This document shows positions 1 through 8,752 of a stretch of DNA of 64,000 bases, in pieces. Source of the stretch: Caulobacter sp. FWC26 (GTDB taxonomy: Bacteria; Pseudomonadota; Alphaproteobacteria; Caulobacterales; Caulobacteraceae); assembly GCF_002742645.2 (NCBI RefSeq), contig NZ_CP033875.1:2024001-2088000 (forward strand), written 5' to 3'. Numbering within the stretch: position 1 is the first letter of the stretch; each line of letters opens with the position of its first letter. A model generated the notes under the pieces. It made no database searches. It was given only the letters and a program-made list of their open reading frames with translations, and had not been told where the DNA came from. The translations under genes were made by a program, and so were the position numbers.

Positions 1-643
1 CGAGCACCTCCCGCCGAGCGAAGTGATCGAGGATCTGATCGCGGAACTCGCATTTCAGCCGATCCACGAACGGGAAGGCCAGGAGGTCTTCGCCGCGAAC
101 GGTGTCGGTCTCCGCTAAAGGGTGATTGACGGAGCAGCCCAGCACGAACCGTTCCTTGAACAGGGGCCGGACATCGAGCTTGCGGTCCGGTCTCGATTCG
201 CGGGGTAGGATGCAAGCATGGTACTTACCTGAGAGCACCTCCGACGTGTCTTCGCTCGACTGTAGCGAATGCAGTTTGATCTCGATTGACGGAACCTCTT
301 CCAAGGCGCTGTCGAAAAATGTCGTGAAAGCCTTTGGGCCGACCGTCGGAGCGACCGCGACATCGAGAACGCGGTGTCGTCCCATGGCCCAGTTTTCCGA
401 GTGATGCCTTACGCTTTTCATCGCGACCAGCATGCGGCGGAACTCGAGTTCGACATCCTGACCGAGGCCGGTGAGCCTGCTGTTCTTCCCGTCACGATAA
501 ATCAGCGGTCCACCAAGTTCTTCCTCCAGGCGGCGGATCGCGCGGGTCAGGCTTGGTTGGGAGACACCACTAAGACGAGCAGCTGCCGTGAAATTCAGCG
601 TCTCGGCCAAGTTGATGAAATAGCTGACCTGATTGAGTTCCAT
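1..643 (-). CDS. LysR-family transcriptional regulator (C-terminus beyond window)
   Basis: The minus strand is open from an ATG at 643 to the window edge, about 214 codons with no stop. The first 60 residues form a LysR-type helix-turn-helix (it begins MELNQVSYFINLAETLNFT, with SQPSLTRAIRRLEEELGG as the recognition region). The start of the effector domain follows. Full LysR proteins are about 300 residues, so roughly 85 are missing. The gene diverges from the hydrolase-OsmC gene, and two palindromic operator-like sites lie between them, so it may share that control region. The effector is unknown. Confidence 0.85.
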   Translation of the reverse strand, partial: MELNQVSYFINLAETLNFTAAARLSGVSQPSLTRAIRRLEEELGGPLIYRDGKNSRLTGLGQDVELEFRRMLVAMKSVRHHSENWAMGRHRVLDVAVAPTVGPKAFTTFFDSALEEVPSIEIKLHSLQSSEDTSEVLSGKYHACILPRESRPDRKLDVRPLFKERFVLGCSVNHPLAETDTVRGEDLLAFPFVDRLKCEFRDQILDHFARREVL

Positions 644-713
644 AGCCCTTCGGCCCGTGCGCCTGACAGATGCTACCGCTGACTGAACGTCCCCCGCGGA
701 CGCCCTACAGAAG

Positions 714-728
714 TATGCGCGACGCATA
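714..728. promoter_or_regulatory. Operator-like palindrome, copy 1
   Basis: TATGCG-CGA-CGCATA is a perfect inverted repeat with a 3-bp centre. Its right arm overlaps a TATAAT hexamer (727-732) that could be a plus-strand -10 box for the hydrolase operon. It is one of seven copies in the first 11 kb, three of them next to marR genes, so it is inferred to be a MarR-type repressor site. Confidence 0.7.
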
Positions 729-751
729 TAATCATGACCGAGGGGCTTGTC

Positions 752-770
752 TATATGCGCCACGCATATA
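752..770. promoter_or_regulatory. Operator-like palindrome, copy 2
   Basis: TATATGCG-CCA-CGCATATA is a perfect 19-bp palindrome with 8-bp arms, the longest of the family. It sits 38 bp from copy 1 and runs into TATAAA (767-772), a possible -10 box. Paired sites in a divergent promoter region recur at 11009/11045. Confidence 0.7.
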
Positions 771-876
771 AAAGAGATGTCCTGCGGTGCTGGGTTTGGT
801 CGCGAATATGTCGATCGGTTCGGCCGAGTTTGCGCGCTGGCACGCTCGCACCGCGGCGTGTGGGAGGCTCGAAGAC

Positions 877-2106
877 ATGGCAGGCACTGCGTTCACGTTT
901 CTCAACGCGGCAGGTTCACGGATTTCCGGGCGGCTAGAACCCCCGGAGGGAACACCTCGCGGCTGGGCGATTTTCGCCCATTGCTTCACCTGCGGAAAAG
1001 ACAACCGTGCCGCAGTTCACATATCGCGCGCGTTGTCGCGCGCGGGCATCGGCGTCTTGAGATTTGACTTTGCCGGCGCTGGGATCGGCGAGCCGACCGC
1101 CGATGCTTTGAACTTCGCCTCGGACGTTCAGGATATCAGGTCAGGCGCAAAGGCGATGAAGGCCGCCGGTAAGACCCCCTCTCTTCTTATCGGGCATAGT
1201 CTTGGCGGCCTTGCAGCAATCGTAGCCGCGTCAGAGCTACCAGATGTCGCTGCGGTGGCAACGATCGGTGCGCCGGCGGACCTGCACCATATCCTGAGCA
1301 TCTTTAAGCAAGATGACCTCGACGCCATCAGGGAAGACGGGGAAGCCTCGGTCGAAATCGCCGGTCGATCATTCGTGATCAGTCGTAGCTTCATCGAGTC
1401 TTTGCAAGCAATCGATGTGGAGACGGCCATCAACTCACTACGACGTCCGGTGCTGGTTATGCACTCCCCGGTCGATCAGGTGGTTGGGATCAACCATGCG
1501 TCGCGCATCTTCGTCTCCTCGCGCCACCCAAAGAGCTTCATATCGCTTGATACGGCGGATCACCTCCTCAGCGATGCAGGCGACGCGAACTACGCTGCCG
1601 CTATGGTCGCTGCCTGGGCCAACCGCTTTCTTCCGCCACTCGTGGACGACCTCCCGCAAGTTGAAGCGGCGAAGGGCGTGAGCGCCACGGAGACGCTAGC
1701 CGGAAAGTTCCAGCTTATGGTGCGCAGCGGCGAGCACACTTTGTTTGCGGACGAGCCGCCGTCGGTCGGCGGACTTGGCAGCGGATTGTCCCCTTATGAA
1801 TTGGTGTCAGCCGGTCTAGCGGCCTGCACCGTCATGACGATGCGACTTTACGCGAACCGCAAGGGATTTCCGCTTGAGCGCGCGAGCACGACCGTCGAGC
1901 ACATGAAAGTGGCAGATATGATGCCCCCCGATCGCTTCAAACGGACGGTCGTTCTGGAGGGGCCGTTGAGTGATGAGCAGCGTGCGCGGATACTTGAGAT
2001 TGCTGATCGCTGTCCGGTGGACTTGACGCTCCTCCGAGGGTCGGATGTGCAAACCGAGTTGATAGACGGATTAGCATTCATCACGCCCACGAAGGTGGAG
2101 CCGTAA
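877..2106 (+). CDS. Bifunctional alpha/beta hydrolase - OsmC-family fusion protein
   Basis: The 409-residue protein starts at ATG 877, chosen for the GGAGG at about 863; an in-frame start at 787 is less likely because it lies close to the operator. Residues 1-260 are an alpha/beta hydrolase with nucleophile elbow GHSLGG (Ser about 108), Asp about 200 (SPVDQ) and His about 229 (ADHL). Residues about 275-409 are an OsmC/Ohr-like domain with both redox cysteines (LAACT, Cys about 317; DRCPVD, Cys about 379). OsmC proteins reduce organic hydroperoxides with thiols; the hydrolase substrate is unknown. It heads an operon with msrA, 2 nt downstream. A role in thiol or peroxide stress is inferred. 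Confidence 0.85.
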   Translation: MAGTAFTFLNAAGSRISGRLEPPEGTPRGWAIFAHCFTCGKDNRAAVHISRALSRAGIGVLRFDFAGAGIGEPTADALNFASDVQDIRSGAKAMKAAGKTPSLLIGHSLGGLAAIVAASELPDVAAVATIGAPADLHHILSIFKQDDLDAIREDGEASVEIAGRSFVISRSFIESLQAIDVETAINSLRRPVLVMHSPVDQVVGINHASRIFVSSRHPKSFISLDTADHLLSDAGDANYAAAMVAAWANRFLPPLVDDLPQVEAAKGVSATETLAGKFQLMVRSGEHTLFADEPPSVGGLGSGLSPYELVSAGLAACTVMTMRLYANRKGFPLERASTTVEHMKVADMMPPDRFKRTVVLEGPLSDEQRARILEIADRCPVDLTLLRGSDVQTELIDGLAFITPTKVEP

Positions 2107-2108
2107 TC

Positions 2109-2654
2109 GTGACTTCCGCAAAAAGTCACGGTCAATCAGTTAGCGAAACCATGCGTCGAGAACGCGCAATCCTTGCTGGTGGGTGTTTCTGGGGCTTGGA
2201 GGATTTGTTTCGGCGAGCCAGGGGGGTCGTAGGCACGCGCGTTGGCTACATAGGCGGAGAGATGCCTGACCCTACATATGCTCGTCATCATGGCCATGCG
2301 GAAGCGGTTGAGATCACATTTGATCCGGCGGTGACGAGCTATCGCAAGATCCTGGAATATTTCTTCCAGATCCACGACCCGACAACTTACGAGCAGCAAG
2401 GTAGCGACGTCGGTCCAAGCTATCGTTCGGCGATCTTTTACACGTCGCAGGCCCAAATGGACGTGGCCTTAAAAACGATCGCCGAGATCGAAGCGTCAGG
2501 CCGCTGGCCTGGCCCGGTGGTATCCGAAATCAACCCGGAGGAGCCGTTCTGGGAGGCGGAAGCTGAGCACCAACTCTATCTCGCCCGGAATCCCCAGGGT
2601 TATAGCTGCCATTTCGAGCGAGCGAATTGGCGCTTGGACAGGTCAGATCGATGA
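2109..2654 (+). CDS. msrA: Peptide methionine sulfoxide reductase MsrA
   Basis: The 181-residue protein reduces methionine-S-sulfoxide in proteins, using thioredoxin as electron donor. The catalytic motif GCFWG (Cys about 26) and the conserved [17 protein letters not shown] segment (here [11 protein letters not shown]) are present. The GTG at 2109 lies just after the hydrolase stop with GGTGGAG upstream; an ATG at 2151 would give a shorter version that still keeps the whole domain. There is no MsrB domain. Coupling to an OsmC protein points to repair of oxidised proteins within the same stress response. Confidence 0.92.
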   Translation: MTSAKSHGQSVSETMRRERAILAGGCFWGLEDLFRRARGVVGTRVGYIGGEMPDPTYARHHGHAEAVEITFDPAVTSYRKILEYFFQIHDPTTYEQQGSDVGPSYRSAIFYTSQAQMDVALKTIAEIEASGRWPGPVVSEINPEEPFWEAEAEHQLYLARNPQGYSCHFERANWRLDRSDR

Positions 2655-2720
2655 GTTCCAAACTGGCGCGGCTTTGTCTCATGTTCGGCTTCGCGTCTCG
2701 CGATGCGAAGCGAGGTCGTG

Positions 2721-3479
2721 ATGCCTGAGTACGTGATCGCGGGCCTGTGGGGATTGCTGTCAGGCAGTGGGCTGCTTGTCGGCGCGATCGTCGCGGATGC
2801 CCTCTTTGGCAAGCTCACTCACCGCATGATTTCAGCCGTCATGGGCTTTGGCGGCGGTGTTCTGATAGCAGTTGTAGCCACCGAGCTCATTGGAGAACGG
2901 GTCTCGGACGATCTCGGGCCCACAGCGGTCATCGCGCTGCTTGCCGGCGCTGCGATCTTCAGCGGAGCCAATTTCTACCTGTCTCGGCGTGGCGCGAAGA
3001 ATCGCAAGCGATGCGGTGAATGCACCGAGCAGCCGCGTGAGGGCGAGCAGCACGGGAGCGGCGCTGCGATCGCGCTCGGCAGCGTCCTTGACGGCATCCC
3101 GGAAGCGATGGTGATCGGGATGTCGGTCGCGAACGGCGGCGCGATCAGCGTTGCGGTGATCGCTGGATTCTTTCTCGCAAACGTGCCGCAGGGTCTGTCG
3201 AGTACATCGGGTATGAAAGTCGCCGGGCGATCTCGACGCTACATCTTCACGATCTGGATCGGCATCCCACTTCTCGTGGGCATTTCAGCAGCTTTGGGCA
3301 ATCTGCTTTTTGGTTCGGCCGATACGCAAGCTCCCGCAATTCTTTCCTTCGCTGCGGGCGCGGTCATCGCGATGCTGGCTGAGGCAATGATTCCAGAAGC
3401 CTTCGAAAAGGCGCCTCCGTTCATCGGTTTCATAACCGTTGTGGGCTTCCTCGCAGCTTATTTGATCGCGCAGCACTGA
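2721..3479 (+). CDS. ZIP-family-like metal transporter / integral membrane protein
   Basis: The protein has about 252 residues and 7-8 hydrophobic segments. The ZIP signature region is recognisable as LDGIPEAMVIG (family: HNxPEG) and LANVPQGLSS, with the last helix around AGAVIAMLAEAMIPEA. The first His of the metal site is replaced by Asp, so the transported ion or the activity may differ. A hydrophilic, Cys-containing loop (CGECTE) lies near residue 100. ATG 2721 is preferred over 2703 because GAGG lies just upstream. It probably belongs to the hydrolase-msrA transcription unit. Confidence 0.7.
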   Translation: MPEYVIAGLWGLLSGSGLLVGAIVADALFGKLTHRMISAVMGFGGGVLIAVVATELIGERVSDDLGPTAVIALLAGAAIFSGANFYLSRRGAKNRKRCGECTEQPREGEQHGSGAAIALGSVLDGIPEAMVIGMSVANGGAISVAVIAGFFLANVPQGLSSTSGMKVAGRSRRYIFTIWIGIPLLVGISAALGNLLFGSADTQAPAILSFAAGAVIAMLAEAMIPEAFEKAPPFIGFITVVGFLAAYLIAQH

Positions 3480-3501
3480 CGCCGCCACGTCAACAAGCTG
3501 G

Positions 3502-4041
3502 TTACGCGCCGTCGCTGCCTTCTCGATCCACGCCTCTTTCGTGCAGTTCGGCGTCGATTGGACAGTTGGTGCAGCCATCGTAGCAGCAGAGCCGACAAAT
3601 CCGATATGAGTGCTCGAGGTTCTCCAAACGAGCGCGGAGGACGCGTTCGGCGATATCGCACAGGAGCTTCACTTCGGCAGGATCGAGGATCGAAAGACCC
3701 TCGGCGATGACTTCGTCCCGCGATGCGAGCACGCCGTCGCTCGCAACCTTCCCTGACTCAGTGAGATAGAGAGACCGCGTGCGTCCGTCTGTTGAATGAC
3801 CCCGGCGTTCGATCAGCCCTTCGGCCGCTAGCCGGTCCACGAGACGAACCGTTCCTGCGTGTGACAGGCCCACGCCGACCGCGAGCATACGAATAGATAG
3901 CCCAGGCTTGTGCGCGAGCAGCGCCAATGCAGAGGCAGCAGGGCCAGCTTCCGGCGCCCGCGATGAACTAGCGCGAACGATGTCGTCGCTGATCATGAGT
4001 GCGAACGCCCCGAAAATGTTGCGATCTCGAGGTCCATCCAT
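3502..4041 (-). CDS. MarR-family regulator with C-terminal four-cysteine cluster (paralogue 1)
   Basis: The 179-residue protein has a winged-helix MarR core (LSIRMLAVGVGLSHAGTVRL recognition region, then RGHSTDGRTRSLYL wing). Its tail carries CRLCCYDGCTNCPID, that is CxxC-x4-CxxC, which could bind zinc or sense thiol-reactive compounds. It is chosen to start at ATG 4041 because this aligns with the starts of the other two paralogues in this window; upstream ATG/TTG codons at 4068 and 4077 fall inside the operator-like site. It converges on the ZIP gene. Probably an autoregulated repressor of the palindrome regulon (inferred). Confidence 0.85.
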   Translation of the reverse strand: MDGPRDRNIFGAFALMISDDIVRASSSRAPEAGPAASALALLAHKPGLSIRMLAVGVGLSHAGTVRLVDRLAAEGLIERRGHSTDGRTRSLYLTESGKVASDGVLASRDEVIAEGLSILDPAEVKLLCDIAERVLRARLENLEHSYRICRLCCYDGCTNCPIDAELHERGVDREGSDGA

Positions 4042-4050
4042 TGCCGCATC

Positions 4051-4069
4051 TATATGTGCGCGGAGCATA
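4051..4069. promoter_or_regulatory. Degenerate operator-like palindrome, copy 3
   Basis: TATATGTGCGCGGAGCATA keeps the outer TATG...CATA arms but has two extra bases and mismatches in the centre. Its position, 10 bp before the marR paralogue 1 start, matches copies 5 and 6 relative to their marR genes. Confidence 0.45.
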
Positions 4070-4575
4070 GACAGCAAGCCAAACTCTTACACGATTTGCG
4101 GAGAGACTGCGTTAGGAAAGCGCGCTTTTACAATGCTTTACAGTCGGTTACGGGACTCCCCCCCGCTGTAGCTATGAGATGTCGCAGCGCTCAAGACGCC
4201 CTTCAATCGATAGCTATCGGCTATGATGTTCGCGAGATTGACCGCATGACCACCGAGCCGGGACACGAATCACCTCGGTCGTCCCGCTAGACGTGGCGAC
4301 CTCGTTATCCGCAGGCTTGCGCGACTCCTGCGCCTAGGCATTGGACCGCGTGTGCGGCGGAGCTACGTGTTCCGAGGTCAATCAGCATGCGATCGCGGAC
4401 CTCGCCTGTTGCTCGTTGGGCAGCGAGCGCCTTTTGCGCATCTCTGTCCGGCACAAAGGCGATACCTCCTGTCAGGCGCGCAACCGTGACGGCGACCTGC
4501 AACTACACTTGGCTGAACGCAACGCCATGGGCGCACTGGCAACGTGTTGACGTTCTACTCTCCTCGCGATAGGTC
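4070..4575. other. Gene-free stretch between marR 1 and gap
   Basis: About 500 bp without a supportable gene. Short open frames on both strands lack family signals and ribosome binding sites. A minus-strand frame (4305-4502) is preceded directly by a stop and has only a TTG start. It could hold decayed sequence, but nothing recognisable was found. Confidence 0.4.
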
Positions 4576-4590
4576 TATGCGCGGCGCATA
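4576..4590. promoter_or_regulatory. Operator-like palindrome, copy 4
   Basis: TATGCG-CGG-CGCATA is a perfect 6-bp-arm inverted repeat, 131 bp upstream of the gap start codon. It matches copies 1, 5 and 6 except in the spacer. It suggests the gap-XRE-cysS unit belongs to the same regulon. Confidence 0.65.
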
Positions 4591-4721
4591 CATACTCAAC
4601 CGTTTCGGTCTTTCAGGGCCGTCGGCTTCAGCCGGCCGTCGGCGATGAGCGGTACGCCAGGGCGAACGCCGAGGAAGGCCGTCGATCAAGCGGCTTGAAC
4701 TACGGACAAGCGGAGACGCGC

Positions 4722-5729
4722 ATGACGATCAAGGTCGCAATAAATGGCTTCGGACGTATCGGACGCCTCGCGTTGCGCTCGATTGTCGAGCATCGCCGCC
4801 AAGACATTGAGGTGGTGGCCATCAACGATCTTGGTCCCGTCACCACGATGGCGCATCTCCTCAAGTACGACTCGGTGCATGGTCCCTTCCGGGGCTCTAT
4901 CGCAGCGGGCGAGGACTGGATCGACGTCGGTTCCGGAAGGATTAAAGTTGTTTCGGAGCGTGATCCGGCAGACCTCCCGCATGCATCGCTTGGCGTCGAT
5001 GTCGTGCTCGAGTGCACTGGGCTTTTCACGACGAGCGGAAAGGCACAATCCCACCTTCGGGCAGGCGCGAAGCGAGTATTGGTTTCAGCGCCTAGCGAGG
5101 GGGCTGATAAGACCATCGTCTTCAAGGTCAATCACGACGCTCTAACGCGAGATGACATAATCGTCTCGAACGGCTCTTGCACGACGAACGTGCTCGCGCC
5201 GGTAGCCAAGGTTTTGAACGATCTCTTCGGCATCGAGCGCGGATATATGACGACGGTGCACGCCTATACGGGCGACCAGCCGACATTGGACACCGTCCAC
5301 AAGGACCTTTACCGCGCGCGTGCTGCCGCACTCTCTATGATCCCGACGTCTACTGGCGCCGCGAACGCGATCGGGCTCGTACTCCCAGAGCTGAGAGGGA
5401 AGCTTCACGGATCGTCCATCCGCGTACCGACGCCCAACGTATCTGTCGTGGACTTGAGTGTGTCAGCCGCCCGTGAAGTGTCGATCGAGGAAGTCAACGA
5501 CGCCATTCGGCAGGCCGCTGAAGGGTCGATGCAGGGTGTGCTCGCGACGACCTCAGAACCCCTTGTTTCAATCGATCTCACCCACCGCAGCGAATCCGCC
5601 ATCGTCGCTCTGCCGCAAACTGACGTCGTGGACGGCAGAATGGTTCGGGTCCTTGCCTGGTACGACAACGAGTGGAGCTTCGCCACGCGCATGGCGGATA
5701 CGGCAGTAGCCATGGGCAAGCTGATCTAG
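4722..5729 (+). CDS. gap: Glyceraldehyde-3-phosphate dehydrogenase, type I
   Basis: The 335-residue enzyme oxidises glyceraldehyde 3-phosphate to 1,3-bisphosphoglycerate with NAD+. An N-terminal Rossmann motif (INGFGRIGR) and AINDLG fit NAD use. The catalytic loop is SNGSCTTN (Cys about 153), followed by the HAYTGDQ and SMIPTSTGAA segments. ATG 4722 is preferred because GGAG lies upstream and the protein then begins MTIKVAINGFG like its family; TTG 4695 would add nine residues. GAPDH is a classic target of cysteine oxidation, so an extra copy in a thiol-stress island may replace damaged enzyme (inference). Confidence 0.93.
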   Translation: MTIKVAINGFGRIGRLALRSIVEHRRQDIEVVAINDLGPVTTMAHLLKYDSVHGPFRGSIAAGEDWIDVGSGRIKVVSERDPADLPHASLGVDVVLECTGLFTTSGKAQSHLRAGAKRVLVSAPSEGADKTIVFKVNHDALTRDDIIVSNGSCTTNVLAPVAKVLNDLFGIERGYMTTVHAYTGDQPTLDTVHKDLYRARAAALSMIPTSTGAANAIGLVLPELRGKLHGSSIRVPTPNVSVVDLSVSAAREVSIEEVNDAIRQAAEGSMQGVLATTSEPLVSIDLTHRSESAIVALPQTDVVDGRMVRVLAWYDNEWSFATRMADTAVAMGKLI

Positions 5730-5802
5730 CCGGCAGGATGCAGGCGGCTACGATAGGGATGCTGCCTGCTTCGCCGAGAACGACATTCGGGTAGGAGCGA
5801 TC

Positions 5803-6105
5803 ATGGGCATGACTGGACCATTGGCGCGCGCAGCGCGTGCTCTTGTTCAGTGGCCCCGCGCTCACGCTGCCTTAGTGGCGGGGCTGCAGGAAGACGCCAT
5901 AGCGGATTTCGAAGCTGGCAGAGCGGGGCTCGATTTCGCCGACATAGCTCGGTTACGCGATGCACTCGAACGCGGAGGCGCGGTTTTTATCGACGATGAT
6001 TCGAGCGGGGGGATCGGGGTGCGGCTTAAGTTCAATGCCAAGGATGTGCGCGCCATCAATCGAATGGAGGGTGAAGGTGGGCCGGTGGGCACCGACGACG
6101 TCTGA
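5803..6105 (+). CDS. Small XRE-like (Cro/CI-type) putative DNA-binding protein
   Basis: The 100-residue protein has the layout of short alphaproteobacterial XRE regulators: ARALVQW...DAIADFEAGRAGLDFADIARLRDALERGGAVFID...GGIGVRLK. Compare the backbone protein at 32402-32644 (RAARALLGWTQ...FERAGIVFL). The helix-turn-helix core is degenerate, so DNA binding is uncertain. It lies 73 bp after gap and 54 bp before cysS in the same direction. Its function in the island is unknown. Confidence 0.55.
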   Translation: MGMTGPLARAARALVQWPRAHAALVAGLQEDAIADFEAGRAGLDFADIARLRDALERGGAVFIDDDSSGGIGVRLKFNAKDVRAINRMEGEGGPVGTDDV

Positions 6106-6159
6106 AGCCGAGCATTCGTCGCTGCCGGGCAAGAGGCCGTGAGCGCGAGAGAGCCGGCG

Positions 6160-7527
6160 ATGACTATCATCAAGCTTCACGATACGGCTGCTCTTAAGAA
6201 GCGCGTGTTCGTTCCGAGCAATCCTGCCCGGGTCACGATGTATGTGTGCGGACCGACTGTCTACAGCCGCGCCCATATTGGGAACGCGCGGCCGGCCGTG
6301 ATTTTCGACGTGCTTTCGCGCCTGCTGCGGCATGTTTATGGAATGGATGCGGTGACCTATGCCCGCAACGTAACTGACGTCGACGACAAGATCATCGATG
6401 AAGCGAGCGCGGAGGGTGTGCATCCGTCAGTTATCGCGCGGCGGTTTGAGGAACTGTACCTCGCCGACATGGGCGCACTAGGCGTGCGCCCGCCGGATAT
6501 CGCGCCGAAAGCCACAGCCCATGTTCCTGGCGTGATCGCCATGATCTCTAAGCTTCTCGAGGGCGGCTTCGCCTATGAAACACACGGCCACGTGCTGTTT
6601 CATGTCCCGTCCGACCTGCACTATGGCGCGCTCGGACGCCGTGACCGCGATGCAATGATCGCCGGCGCACGGGTGGAGGTGGCTTCCTACAAAAAGGATC
6701 CGGCCGATTTTGTCCTGTGGAAGCCGTCACCGCCGGAGGCAATCGGGTGGGACTCGCCCTGGGGGCGTGGGCGCGCGGGCTGGCACATCGGATGCTCGGC
6801 AATGATTGCAGAGAATCTCGGCGAGACAATCGACATTCATGGCGGCGGGCTTGATCTGGTGTTCCCCCATCATGAAAACGAAAGCGCACAAAGCCGGTCG
6901 GCTCATGCAGGCTCGCCGTTGGCACGCTACTGGTTGCACAACGGCTTTCTGACGATGACGGACACTGCGGCCGGTGTTGGGAAGATGTCAAAGAGCCTCG
7001 GCAACGTTGTGAGCGTCGGCGAACTGCTGGAGCGGGGCCACGGAGGCGAGACGCTGCGTCTGGCGTTGCTGTCAGCGCATTATCGGCAGCCGCTGGAGTG
7101 GAACGAGGCGCTGCTCTCCCAAACAAAAACGATTTTGGATCGACTGTATCGGCGACTGAAGATGTTTAGTTTCATCGACGATGAGGAACTCGGCATCGAT
7201 GACTGCAATCAAGCTGTCGTCGACGCCCTTGCCGACGACCTGAACACGCCGCTGGCGCTCTCAAAGTTGGTCGCGATCGATGACCCGAAATCGCTCATTG
7301 CGAGCGGCATGCTCCTTGGGCTGTTTTCGAGACGTGAACGTTGGTTTCGCTTCTTTTTAGACGGGCCTAGTGGGGAATCAGATCACGTCGCCCGTCTGAT
7401 CGACGCTCGCACGGACGCGAAGAGCCGAAAGGATTTCGCCGAGGCGGACCGGATCCGCGCAGAACTCACAGACTTGGGTATCGCGTTGGAGGATGGACCT
7501 ACAGGGACAACCTGGCGACGGTTGTGA
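6160..7527 (+). CDS. cysS: Cysteinyl-tRNA synthetase
   Basis: The protein has about 455 residues. The class I signature appears as AHIGNARP (the usual CysRS form of HIGH) and GKMSKSLGN. The zinc-site regions are all present: YVCGPTVY, WHIGCSAM and FPHHENE. The C-terminal anticodon-binding region ends with the typical FAEADRIRAELTDLGIALED. ATG 6160 fits the family start MTIIKLHDT; a GTG at 6139 is the alternative. It charges tRNA-Cys; CysRS enzymes have also been reported to make cysteine persulfides. It is a possible extra copy of a housekeeping gene; whether another exists in the genome cannot be seen. Confidence 0.93.
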   Translation: MTIIKLHDTAALKKRVFVPSNPARVTMYVCGPTVYSRAHIGNARPAVIFDVLSRLLRHVYGMDAVTYARNVTDVDDKIIDEASAEGVHPSVIARRFEELYLADMGALGVRPPDIAPKATAHVPGVIAMISKLLEGGFAYETHGHVLFHVPSDLHYGALGRRDRDAMIAGARVEVASYKKDPADFVLWKPSPPEAIGWDSPWGRGRAGWHIGCSAMIAENLGETIDIHGGGLDLVFPHHENESAQSRSAHAGSPLARYWLHNGFLTMTDTAAGVGKMSKSLGNVVSVGELLERGHGGETLRLALLSAHYRQPLEWNEALLSQTKTILDRLYRRLKMFSFIDDEELGIDDCNQAVVDALADDLNTPLALSKLVAIDDPKSLIASGMLLGLFSRRERWFRFFLDGPSGESDHVARLIDARTDAKSRKDFAEADRIRAELTDLGIALEDGPTGTTWRRL

Positions 7528-7607
7528 ACTCCTATAGTAGCGCTCTAGCGGCTTGGCAGTTCTGTAGCCTGCCCGTGGGACGGCTCGACAACACTCACTC
7601 GATATCG

Positions 7608-7622
7608 TATGCGCGACGCATA
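7608..7622. promoter_or_regulatory. Operator-like palindrome, copy 5
   Basis: TATGCG-CGA-CGCATA is identical to copy 1. It is flanked by a further outer inverted repeat (TCGATA at 7599-7604, TATCGA at 7623-7628). It ends 16 bp before the ATG of marR paralogue 2, which is ideal for autorepression. Confidence 0.7.
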
Positions 7623-7638
7623 TATCGAATGAGTTGCG

Positions 7639-8166
7639 ATGATGGATGAACCCTCTGATCGCTTGATCAACATTTTCGGCGCGCTTTCGCAAGCGGTAGC
7701 GGATCGAGTGCGTATAGCGATCGGCGAGGCTTTCAGCGCTGGTGGCGAGACCGCTGCCGCTCTCATCGCTATCGGTCACGCGCCGGGCATGTCGATCGGA
7801 CAGGTCCGCCAAGTCCTTCGACTGTCACACGCAGGCGCCGTCCGCGTCGTCGAGAGGCTGGAGGATCAGAAACTCGTAGCGAAGTCGCAATCGACTTCTG
7901 ACCGTCGTGTGGCTCACGTTACTTTAACCGCCCTCGGCCAAGTAGAGAGAACTAAGTTGCTTGGCCTCCGTAACGCCGCTGTGGCGGAGCTACTCAGCAA
8001 GGTTTCAGTTGAGGATCGCGGCGCATTGGAGCGCGCGGCCGACTCCATCCTGTCGTCTCTACTGTGCGATCCCCTCGGGGGGGTTGCGACTTGCCGGCTG
8101 TGCGATCAGGCCCGTTGTCTCGACTGCCCGGTTGAAAGGCATCGTCCGTATCGACGGCAGGAATGA
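7639..8166 (+). CDS. MarR-family regulator with C-terminal four-cysteine cluster (paralogue 2)
   Basis: The protein has 175 residues, or 174 if it starts at the adjacent ATG 7642. The winged-helix region IGQVRQVLRLSHAGAVRVVE is followed by wing SQSTSDRRVAHVTL. The C-terminus CRLCDQARCLDCPVE repeats the CxxC-x4-CxxC arrangement of paralogue 1. It is about as long as the other two MarR proteins and begins alike (DEPSDRLINIFGAL). It lies downstream of cysS, behind palindrome copy 5. Probable repressor of the island; the inducer is unknown. Confidence 0.87.
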   Translation: MMDEPSDRLINIFGALSQAVADRVRIAIGEAFSAGGETAAALIAIGHAPGMSIGQVRQVLRLSHAGAVRVVERLEDQKLVAKSQSTSDRRVAHVTLTALGQVERTKLLGLRNAAVAELLSKVSVEDRGALERAADSILSSLLCDPLGGVATCRLCDQARCLDCPVERHRPYRRQE

Positions 8167-8202
8167 TCGCACGGGCATCCATTTTGAAGTGCTTTCGCGG
8201 CT

Positions 8203-8427
8203 CTACAGTGCGGGAGCGCGCCGGCCGGGCAGCGCGTTCCGCGCGGCAAAGCCGATGACGATGGTCAGCGTCATCAGAAGGTAGGCGACTATTCCGCCAG
8301 GAGAGAGCGTAGGAACAGCCGCCAAGATCATTGCGTCGTTCCCGCCGGGTATGAGAGCTATACCGACACCCATGAGAGCGCCACCGACGATCGATCGAAT
8401 TATGCCATAGCCAGTGGGCAGTGACGT
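8203..8427 (-). pseudogene. yeeE: YeeE/YedE sulfur transporter, C-terminal fragment (split by IS3)
   Basis: The minus strand encodes the last 73 residues of a YeeE/YedE protein: SLPTGYGIIRSIVGG, the hallmark ALMGVGIALIPGGND, a final membrane helix and a TAG at 8203-8205. It has no start or ribosome site of its own. Joined to 9688-10438 with one copy of the ACGT target duplication, it gives a 323-codon frame without a stop, so the gene was intact before the insertion. Confidence 0.85.
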
Positions 8428-8485
8428 GACCCCCTGAAACTCCTCCAGGAATAGCTAGAGTCCGCCCTAACGAAGGACGGACAGA

Positions 8486-8752
8486 ATGAAGCGATCAAGG
8501 TTCACGGAAGAGCAGATCATTGGGATCCTGCGGGAGCAGGAGACCGGTGTGGCGACGGCGGAGGTTTGCCGACGCCACGGGGTGAGCTCGGCGACCTTCT
8601 ACAAATGGAAGGCCAAGTTCGGCGGGCTCGACGTGTCGGAGGCTCGGCGGCTGAAGGCGCTCGAGGACGAGAATGCTCGGCTCAAGCGGATGCTGGCGGA
8701 CGCGATGCTGGACAACGTGGCGCTGAAGGACCTGCTGGGAAAAAAGTGGTGA
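8486..8752 (+). CDS. IS3-family transposase OrfA
   Basis: This 88-residue protein has a helix-turn-helix ([16 protein letters not shown], then [16 protein letters not shown]) that binds the IS ends. A leucine-zipper-like C-terminus ([15 protein letters not shown]) mediates oligomerisation. It ends at TGA 8750-8752, just after the run AAAAAAG (8740-8746), where ribosomes can slip -1 to make OrfAB. Confidence 0.93.
   Translation: MKRSRFTEEQIIGILREQETGVATAEVCRRHGVSSATFYKWKAKFGGLDVSEARRLKALEDENARLKRMLADAMLDNVALKDLLGKKW

Noticed and set aside
4305..4502. A 65-codon minus-strand frame in the marR 1-gap interval
   Set aside because: Only a TTG start directly after a stop, no ribosome site and no recognisable family.
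4722..7527. Arsenic-resistance reading of the extra GAPDH gene (GAPDH with ArsJ)
   Set aside because: No arsJ, arsR, arsB or arsC gene is near; the neighbours are thiol and sulfur genes.
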